This document shows positions 53,541 to 61,393 of a stretch of DNA of 64,000 nt, in pieces. Source of the DNA: Nocardia ignorata NBRC 108230 (GTDB lineage Bacteria; Actinomycetota; Actinomycetes; Mycobacteriales; Mycobacteriaceae); the NCBI RefSeq assembly GCF_001612905.1, contig NZ_BDBI01000024.1:62001-126000 (forward strand). The letters are read 5' to 3'. Position numbers and translations under genes: made by a program. Position 1 is the stretch's first letter, and the number at the start of each line of letters is the position of its first letter. The notes beneath the pieces were generated by a model, which was given only the letters and a program-made list of their open reading frames with translations, was not told where the DNA came from and ran no database searches.

Positions 53541-54449
53541 ATGGCGGATGTGTCCGACATCGAATTCAGCAAGGGCCACGGCACTCAGAACGACTTCGTG
53601 GTGCTGCCCGACCTCGAGGTGCGTCTCGACCTGAACGCCGACCGCGTCGCCGCCCTGTGCGACCGCCGTCGCGGCCTCGGCGCCGACGGTGTGCTGCGCG
53701 TGGCCAAGGCGGGCGCCCTGCGCGAAGCGGGCGTGCTCGACACCCTGCCCGACGGTGTCGCCGACGACGACTGGTTCATGGACTACCGCAACGCCGACGG
53801 GTCGATCGCCGAGATGTGCGGCAACGGCACCCGTGTGTTCGCCCACTACCTCAACGCCACCGGCCTGGAAACCCGCACCGAGTACGTGGTCGGCAGCCGC
53901 GCGGGCGGACGACCCGTCGAGGTGCACAGCGCGGGCCCGGTCGACGGCGAGATCACCGTCGACATGGGCGCCGTGCGTGAACTCGGCAGCTCCACCGCGA
54001 CCCTGGCCGGCTGGGCACTGTCCGGAATCGGCATCGATGTGGGCAATCCGCACCTGGCCTGCGTCGACGAGAGCCTGACCGCCGACGCGCTGGCCAAGCT
54101 CGACCTCAGCGTGTCGCCCGGCTTCGATCCCGACCTGTTCCCGCACGGCGTCAATGTCGAGATCCTCACTGCGCTGGGTCCCGACAACGCCGTCGACATG
54201 CGCGTCTACGAGCGTGGTGTCGGCGAGACCCGTTCCTGCGGAACCGGAACCGTCGCCGCCGCGGCCGCCGCGCTGACCGCCGCCGGTGTGCCGGTCGGGT
54301 CGGGTCGGGGCGAGGTCACCGTGCGCGTACCGGGCGGGGAGGTGCGCGTCACCATCGACAACGGGCGCGCCTGGATGCGCGGTCCCTCGGTCCTGCTCGC
54401 CGCGGGCACGCTGTCGCGCGACTGGTGGAACGCGCAAGCCCAGGGATAA
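53541..54449 (+). CDS. dapF: Diaminopimelate epimerase
   Basis: 302 residues. It converts LL- to meso-diaminopimelate for peptidoglycan. The two catalytic Cys residues lie in SIAEMCGNGTRVF and ETRSCGTGTVAAA, and FSKGHGTQNDF is the family start. ATG 53541 is chosen; ATG 53511 would overlap the methyltransferase stop (ATGA) and is also in frame. It completes the dapB, dapA, dapF set in this window. Confidence 0.96.
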   Translation: MADVSDIEFSKGHGTQNDFVVLPDLEVRLDLNADRVAALCDRRRGLGADGVLRVAKAGALREAGVLDTLPDGVADDDWFMDYRNADGSIAEMCGNGTRVFAHYLNATGLETRTEYVVGSRAGGRPVEVHSAGPVDGEITVDMGAVRELGSSTATLAGWALSGIGIDVGNPHLACVDESLTADALAKLDLSVSPGFDPDLFPHGVNVEILTALGPDNAVDMRVYERGVGETRSCGTGTVAAAAAALTAAGVPVGSGRGEVTVRVPGGEVRVTIDNGRAWMRGPSVLLAAGTLSRDWWNAQAQG

Positions 54450-54492
54450 CCGGATGCGCCGTGTCACTGTGACGTGGCAGCATGGAAGACGT

Positions 54493-56043
<1,551 letters not shown>

Positions 56044-56131
56044 CCGGGTTGCCGCGCGTTTGCGGCCGACACCGATGCGATACAGCCATATTCGCCGCGC
56101 TATGGTCGATTGTCGACAGCAGGAGGGTGTT

Positions 56132-57004
56132 ATGTCGAACGACCAGAAGAACGAAGTCGAGCAGGGCGACCACGTTCTCAGTGATGGTGCGCCGTTGAAT
56201 CCGGCGCCGAGCGAGTGGGAGATCCGGGCCTTCGAGGCGGTGTTCGCACCGGTGCGAGCCTGGGCCAGCCCGCGGTTCTACGGTTTGGAGAACATTCCGG
56301 CCGAGGGCCCGGTGCTGATCGTGGCCAACCACAACTTGCTCGGCGGCATCGATGCGCCGCTGCTGATGCCCGCGATCCTGCGGGAACGGGGGCGGCTGGT
56401 GCGTGGTCTGGCCGAGCATGTGCTGATGGTGCCGGGTGTGCGGGAGATCCTGCACCGTTTCGGTGCCGTGCGCGGTACCCGGTCGAACTGCCTCGCGCTG
56501 CTCGAGCGCGGCGAGGCGGTGGTGGTGTTCCCCGGTGGCGGTCGTGAGGCGATCCGCCGCAAGGGGGAGAAGTATGTGCTCAAGTGGGAGGGCCGCACCG
56601 GGTTCGCGCGGATGGCGATCCAGGCCGGCGTTCCCATCGTGCCGTTGGCGATGATCGGTATCGACGATGCCTTCGACATCGTCTTCGACGGCCAGCATCC
56701 GGTGATGTCGCCGCTGCGGTGGACGTGCCAACTGCTCGGCATCAACCCCGAGCTGAACCCGCCGCTGGTGAAGGGCATCGGGCCGACCCCGATTCCGCGC
56801 CCGGAACGGTTCTACTACTCGGCGGGCGCACCGATCGATCCCACCCCGTGGATCGGCACCGACGACATCGACAGCGCCGCCGCCGACCTGCGTGACGTGG
56901 TGCAGAAAAGCCTGGAGGAGGAACTGCAGTTCCTGTTCTCCGAACGCGAGCGCGATACCGGCCGCGGCCTGATCGGCCGATTGCGGAGCGCGCTGCCCTT
57001 CTGA
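56132..57004 (+). CDS. Lysophospholipid-acyltransferase-like protein
   Basis: 290 residues of the PlsC superfamily. LIVANHNLLGGIDAPLLM takes the place of the HX4D motif but with six residues between His and Asp. VVVFPGGGREAIRRKGEKYV and IQAGVPIVPLAMIGIDDAF match blocks III and IV. It probably acylates a lipid or glycolipid. AGGAGGG stands before ATG 56132, and TATGGT (56101-56106) is a likely -10 box. A hairpin follows the stop. Confidence 0.85.
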   Translation: MSNDQKNEVEQGDHVLSDGAPLNPAPSEWEIRAFEAVFAPVRAWASPRFYGLENIPAEGPVLIVANHNLLGGIDAPLLMPAILRERGRLVRGLAEHVLMVPGVREILHRFGAVRGTRSNCLALLERGEAVVVFPGGGREAIRRKGEKYVLKWEGRTGFARMAIQAGVPIVPLAMIGIDDAFDIVFDGQHPVMSPLRWTCQLLGINPELNPPLVKGIGPTPIPRPERFYYSAGAPIDPTPWIGTDDIDSAAADLRDVVQKSLEEELQFLFSERERDTGRGLIGRLRSALPF

Positions 57005-57015
57005 CCCGGCCGAGG

Positions 57016-57040
57016 GGTGGGTGTTCGTGGAATACCCACC
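57016..57040 (+). terminator. Hairpin after the acyltransferase gene
   Basis: GGTGGGTGTTC (57016-57026) and GAATACCCACC (57030-57040) pair with one non-canonical position around a GTG loop. No T-run follows. It lies 11 bases after the stop codon. Confidence 0.6.
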
Positions 57041-57098
57041 GCTCACCTCGCGTTACGCGCTATACGGACCAGGGTCCGGATAGTGAGAGGCGAGGTCG

Positions 57099-57839
57099 AT
57101 GGCGGCACAGGTGCAGGTGATTCCGGGCGCGGACCGCAGGTACTGGCGCACCGAGTGGCTCGACTCGCGTCAGTCGTTCCCCGTGACCGGCAATTTCGTG
57201 CTCGAGGACTACGCGCACGGGCTGCTGCTGGTGCACAACGAGGACATCGTCGATCCCGGCGAGGGCTTCGACACGCATCAGCACCGTGACACCGAGATCT
57301 TGACCTGGGTGCTGGAAGGCACAGTGGTGCACCAGGATTCGGCGGGCAACTCGGGGCTGATCCGGCCCGGTCTCGCGCAACGGATGAGTGCGGGTACCGG
57401 CATCCTGCATTCCGAACGCAACGGCGCCGGCTGGACGGAACGCGAACGGCTGCACGTGGTGCAGATGTGGATCCCACCCGACACCCTCGGCGCGACGCCG
57501 AGCTATCAGGAACTCGACGTCGACGGTGCGTTGCGCCGCAACTCGCTGGTGCCGGTGGCCTCCGGCATGCCGAGGTACCGAGGCGACGCCGCGATCGGAA
57601 TCGGCAACCGCCACGCCACTTTTCATGTGGCGCGGCTGGACCCGGGCCACAGCATCACCGTTCCCGACGCGCCGTACGGGCATGTGTTCATCGCCCGGGG
57701 CAGCGTCGACTACGAGAACCACGGCGCACTCGAGCAGGGCGACGCCGTGCGGCTCACCGCGACGGGCGGCCACCGCGTGACTGCGACGACCCCCGCCGAG
57801 GTGCTGGTCTGGGAGATGGACGCGGCGGCAAGCCGCTGA
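57099..57839 (+). CDS. Pirin-family bicupin
   Basis: 246 residues. N-cupin metal ligands lie in FDTHQHRDTEILTWVLEG and GTGILHSERN; the C-terminal half is a second cupin (HATFHVARLDPGHSI) with few ligands. Pirins of bacteria often show quercetinase activity or regulate metabolism. GAGAGGCGAGG precedes the ATG, and TATACG lies 30-40 bases upstream as a possible -10. The gene ends 2 bases before the lexA stop (convergent). Confidence 0.9.
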   Translation: MAAQVQVIPGADRRYWRTEWLDSRQSFPVTGNFVLEDYAHGLLLVHNEDIVDPGEGFDTHQHRDTEILTWVLEGTVVHQDSAGNSGLIRPGLAQRMSAGTGILHSERNGAGWTERERLHVVQMWIPPDTLGATPSYQELDVDGALRRNSLVPVASGMPRYRGDAAIGIGNRHATFHVARLDPGHSITVPDAPYGHVFIARGSVDYENHGALEQGDAVRLTATGGHRVTATTPAEVLVWEMDAAASR

Positions 57840-57841
57840 CC

Positions 57842-58561
57842 TCACACCTTGCGGATGACGGTGACGACTTTCCCCAGAATTTGCGCGTCGTTTCCTGGGA
57901 TCGGTTCGAAATGTGGGTTGTGTGGCATCAGCCACACGTCTTTGCCGGTGCGCTTGAAGGTCTTCACGGTCGCCTCGCCGTCGATCATGGCCGCGACGAT
58001 GTCGCCCCCCTCGGCGACGTTCTGCTGACGCACGACCACCCAGTCGCCGTCGCAGATCGCGGCATCGACCATCGATTGGCCGACCACCTTGAGCAGGAAC
58101 AGCGACCCGTCGCCGACGAGTTCGCGCGGCAGCGGGAACACTTCCTCCACCGCCTGCTCGGCCAGGATCGGCCCACCGGCGGCGATCCGGCCGAGGACCG
58201 GAACGAAGGTGGGGGTGGGGCGGCTCGGGTCGGCCACGTCGTCCACGGGTTCGGCGGGCAGGGTGGTGACCGCGCGCACCGCTTCGTCGAGTCCGCGCAC
58301 GTTCACCGCGCGCGGCCGGTTCGGGTCGCGGCGCAGGTAGCCCTTGCGTTCCAGAGCGCGCAGCTGATGGGCCACCGAGGAGGTGGAGGTGAGCCCGACC
58401 GCGTCGCCGATCTCGCGGATGCTCGGCGGGTAGCCGCGTTCGGTCACCGAGGAGCGGATGACCTCGAGGACCGTGCGCTGACGCACGGTGAGATCCGCGC
58501 CGGATCCCGATGTGACGGTGCCGGTAGCGCTTTCGTCACCCGTGTCGTCTGTGTGGGTCAC
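57842..58561 (-). CDS. lexA: SOS repressor LexA
   Basis: 239 residues from GTG 58561. The winged HTH is RQRTVLEVIRSSVTERGYPP and SIREIGDAVGLTSTSSVAHQ. The cleavage bond Ala-Gly is in RIAAGGPILAEQ. The catalytic Ser is in VVGQSMVDAAICDGD and the Lys in GEATVKTFKR. RecA filaments trigger its self-cleavage. The N terminus has a Thr/Gly-rich tail of about 25 residues before the HTH. Its own promoter region carries a LexA box (58624-58639). Confidence 0.97.
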   Translation of the reverse strand: MTHTDDTGDESATGTVTSGSGADLTVRQRTVLEVIRSSVTERGYPPSIREIGDAVGLTSTSSVAHQLRALERKGYLRRDPNRPRAVNVRGLDEAVRAVTTLPAEPVDDVADPSRPTPTFVPVLGRIAAGGPILAEQAVEEVFPLPRELVGDGSLFLLKVVGQSMVDAAICDGDWVVVRQQNVAEGGDIVAAMIDGEATVKTFKRTGKDVWLMPHNPHFEPIPGNDAQILGKVVTVIRKV

Positions 58562-58623
58562 CTGTCCCGCCCTTCCGCTTGTCGAATTCGCCTCTCTCAC
58601 GCTAGTCGGGCCACGCCGAAGTA

Positions 58624-58639
58624 TCAAACATCTGTTCGA
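58624..58639. promoter_or_regulatory. LexA box in the lexA promoter
   Basis: TCAAACATCTGTTCGA differs from TCGAAC-N4-GTTCGA at one base. It partly overlaps the minus-strand -10 candidate GATACT (58620-58625), so LexA would repress its own gene. Confidence 0.8.
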
Positions 58640-58687
58640 GCATGTCGGGCGTTTCGTGCTGACATGCGCGTCGCCGCGTGGTAGAAA

Positions 58688-58703
58688 TCGAACATCAGTT
58701 CGT
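58688..58703. promoter_or_regulatory. LexA box for the divergent SOS gene
   Basis: TCGAACATCAGTTCGT matches the consensus except for the last base. A further inverted repeat CGAACAGGTTCG (58716-58727) lies 12 bases on but has a spacer of 2 instead of 4, so its use is doubtful. Confidence 0.78.
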
Positions 58704-58788
58704 CGCACAGGTGTTCGAACAGGTTCGGTCATCGTCGCCTCACCTGCCCTTTCATCCAGCGGAGCACACCACCCCGGAGGTTCTTCCG

Positions 58789-59496
58789 ATGAGCACAGCG
58801 ATCAGCGCCCTGCGTTCCTACGATCCCGCCGAAGTCCCCGAACCGGTGCTGCGTCGCCGCCGAACCGCCCGCGCTCCACGTCCTTTCGCGCTCGTGCGCG
58901 GACAGGGCCGCAACAGCGCGGCGCGGCGGGAAGTCGCCGCCCGCTTCATCCCCCATCCGCCGCAACTCTCCGCCCCGGCCACGCCGGTCCGGCGCTCGCG
59001 CGAGGCCGAGGTGGTTCGTGGTGCCGAGCTCCGGGCCAGGGGTGTGCGGACCTTCGACATCACCGAAGCCGAGGTGGATCTCGCGTTCGCGACCGTGCCC
59101 CGCTGGGAGTCGACGCGATCGCGATCCGTCACCCGGGCGCTCGTCGGAGACCCGTCCCCGATCGAAGCGCCGACCCGGCGGGTGCGTGCGGGTGTTCGGG
59201 CGTCCGATCGTGGGCCGGAATTACGTGGGCCGCGCTCGGAGCAGGCGCTCTACGCGCGTGTGGTCGGTTCCGGTGCGCGCGGTGCCCATCCGATGGTGCG
59301 GGTGCGTCAGGCTCAGGCGGGATTGGCGGCGCTGGCCCTCACGGCGCTGGTGACCGCGTTGATCGTGGTGACGTTCTTGGGATTGGCGCATCTGCGGGCG
59401 GGCAGCTTCGGCGAGTGGGCCGAGTCCACGCCCGGAATCTCCCAGCCGGGTGACCACCCGCAGGTCGGCTTGTTCGAAACGCGACCCCAAAAATAG
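58789..59496 (+). CDS. SOS-regulated membrane protein, probable division suppressor (lexA-divergent)
   Basis: 235 residues. A long cytoplasmic, Arg-rich N terminus (residues 1-180) precedes one membrane segment (ALAALALTALVTALIVVTFL region near 190-212) and a short outer tail GSFGEWAESTPGI. Position matches Rv2719c (ChiZ) and the DivS type of lexA-divergent cell-division suppressors, but no LysM domain is present. GGAGG precedes ATG 58789. The upstream LexA box predicts DNA-damage induction. Confidence 0.75.
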   Translation: MSTAISALRSYDPAEVPEPVLRRRRTARAPRPFALVRGQGRNSAARREVAARFIPHPPQLSAPATPVRRSREAEVVRGAELRARGVRTFDITEAEVDLAFATVPRWESTRSRSVTRALVGDPSPIEAPTRRVRAGVRASDRGPELRGPRSEQALYARVVGSGARGAHPMVRVRQAQAGLAALALTALVTALIVVTFLGLAHLRAGSFGEWAESTPGISQPGDHPQVGLFETRPQK

Positions 59497-59550
59497 AACA
59501 CGTTGCTACCGTGACGATTGTTCTTGCCGGGCGGGCCGGTCGGGGCACGG

Positions 59551-60780
59551 ATGCGAGGTCACGTGCGCAGCTTTTGGATCGTTCTGCTCCTCGGTGTGCT
59601 GCCGGCCGTGGCGCCCGCGCCCCTCGTCCGAGCCGAACCCACCTACACCGCCTATCTGGACCTACCTGCCATCAATGACGACGGTGAATTCGCCGGCGGC
59701 ATCCATCCGGCACTGCCCCTGAGCGCCGAACCATTGCGTATGGCGCTCGACCGCGCCAGAGCCGACGGGATCGCGCCGAGCCGGTATTCCACACTGCTGC
59801 ATCAGTATTGGCTCGTCGTCGCCACCGACAACGCGGGCATCGACCTCGCCGGCTGGGCACCGGAGCGTGGCGTGGCAGCCAACACGGACACCTTCTCCCG
59901 CGTGTACGTGAACTACTTCCGCATCGCCGCGGCCCGCCCGGACTTCTACTGGGCCGGGTTGGCGGGCATCGCGGGCGGCTCGTTCGCATCGGGATTCTTC
60001 GACGTGGGCGATATCGGCGCTCTGCTGTCGGTGCCCGGAATCCACGAACTCGGTACGGCCGTCGCCGGCCTGCTGCGCGCCACCCCACCGGAGCTTGTCG
60101 CCGCCGTACCGCCCGATATCGCCGCGCTCGCCCTGCTCGGCCCGCGCCTGACCGCCGACGACCTGGCGTGGTACCAGACCAGGCTGATCATCATGCAGCG
60201 CCACATCTTCACGGATCTGGTGCCCATGCACGAGGCCTACCTGGCTGACGGGATGGCGGCGATCGACGAGATGCACGCGGCGGGCCTGCTCGACAATGCC
60301 ATGCGCGCGGCCTGGGCCGGAATCGACGACGGCACCGGCCTCGCCGCGGCGCTGGTGACCATGGCCGACCGCGAACAGAACCACATCGTCCCCGAGCAGT
60401 GGGACGCCACCGCCGCCGGACGGGGCGGCCTGGGCCGGGTGCTCACCTACGTCACCACGGTCGCGGGCAAACCCGCCCTGGCGGGCGCCCGGGCACCCGG
60501 TGTGTACGCGCCCGCCACCGTGCGCTCGCCGATTCCCGGCAGCAAGCTCGGCCTGCGGATGCCGCTGCCCGCGTTCAACTGGGCCGACCGTGCCGACCGC
60601 TGGGCCTACCTCGCCGCCGACCTGGTGCCCCGCCACCTCGACCTGGCCACCGACCCCGCGCGGGCCGTGGTCGTGTACCGCGAGCCGTTTCCGGGCAAGC
60701 TCGACCGGGGCCGGTTGGTCGCCCGGCTGCCGGACGTGATCGCGGACCTGACCACGCAGTGGCAGGTGACCCATACCTGA
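59551..60780 (+). CDS. Exported protein of unknown function
   Basis: 409 residues. The signal peptide FWIVLLLGVLPAVAPAPLV ends at VRAEP. The mature part is mostly helical with AINDDGEFAGGIHPALPLS, LLHQYWLVVATDNAGIDLAG and MHEAYLADGMAAIDEMHAAG; no catalytic motif is recognised. ATG 59551 or GTG 59563 is the start. It probably acts outside the membrane. A TATCCT box follows its stop and appears to serve nrdR. Confidence 0.8.
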   Translation: MRGHVRSFWIVLLLGVLPAVAPAPLVRAEPTYTAYLDLPAINDDGEFAGGIHPALPLSAEPLRMALDRARADGIAPSRYSTLLHQYWLVVATDNAGIDLAGWAPERGVAANTDTFSRVYVNYFRIAAARPDFYWAGLAGIAGGSFASGFFDVGDIGALLSVPGIHELGTAVAGLLRATPPELVAAVPPDIAALALLGPRLTADDLAWYQTRLIIMQRHIFTDLVPMHEAYLADGMAAIDEMHAAGLLDNAMRAAWAGIDDGTGLAAALVTMADREQNHIVPEQWDATAAGRGGLGRVLTYVTTVAGKPALAGARAPGVYAPATVRSPIPGSKLGLRMPLPAFNWADRADRWAYLAADLVPRHLDLATDPARAVVVYREPFPGKLDRGRLVARLPDVIADLTTQWQVTHT

Positions 60781-60784
60781 GCGG

Positions 60785-60790
60785 TATCCT
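60785..60790 (+). promoter_or_regulatory. nrdR promoter -10 candidate
   Basis: TATCCT at 60785-60790 lies 55 bases before the nrdR start, just after the upstream stop codon. A weak -35-like GTGACC lies near 60765. There is no NrdR box that I can identify. Confidence 0.4.
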
Positions 60791-60845
60791 GTCAAGAGTC
60801 ATGGAGTAGCGAAGTGAACTGCGCACCGACGAAGGAACCCCTCGG

Positions 60846-61313
60846 ATGCATTGCCCGTATTGCCGTCACCCCGACTCGCGTGTCGTCGACTCGCGGGAAG
60901 TCGAGGAGGGCACGGCGATTCGCCGCCGACGTTCCTGCCCGTCGTGCGGGCGCCGGTTCACCACTGTCGAGACCGCGGTGCTGTCGGTGGTCAAGCGCAG
61001 CGGCGTCACCGAACCGTTCAGCCGTGAGAAGGTGATCGTCGGCGTGCGACGCGCCTGCCAGGGCCGCGAGGTCGACGACGACGCCCTGAATCTGCTGGCC
61101 CAGCAGGTCGAGGACGCGGTGCGCGCCAAGGGATCTCCGGAAGTCCCCAGCCACGAGGTGGGCCTCGCCATCCTCGGGCCCCTGCGCGATCTCGACGAAG
61201 TGGCCTACCTGCGCTTCGCCTCGGTGTACCGATCCTTCACCAGCGCAGACGATTTCGAACGCGAGATCACCGAGATGCGCGCCGCCCGCGCCGCTACCGC
61301 AGCTACCGACTGA
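60846..61313 (+). CDS. nrdR: Transcriptional repressor NrdR
   Basis: 155 residues. The zinc ribbon MHCPYCRHPDSRVVDSREVE with SCPSCGRRFTTVET is followed by an ATP-cone (VVKRSGVTEPFSREKVIVGV, then VRRACQGREVDDD). It senses (d)ATP and represses ribonucleotide-reductase genes. AAGGA lies 12 bases before the ATG. It lies after lexA and the SOS gene as in mycobacteria and is convergent with hrpA. Confidence 0.96.
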   Translation: MHCPYCRHPDSRVVDSREVEEGTAIRRRRSCPSCGRRFTTVETAVLSVVKRSGVTEPFSREKVIVGVRRACQGREVDDDALNLLAQQVEDAVRAKGSPEVPSHEVGLAILGPLRDLDEVAYLRFASVYRSFTSADDFEREITEMRAARAATAATD

Positions 61314-61393
61314 ACCCGCGTCGCCGCGCCCGTGCTCGCTGCCGCCGTCTCCCGGGGTCGGCTCGCCCACTTGTTCGCAACGAGCCACACCCG

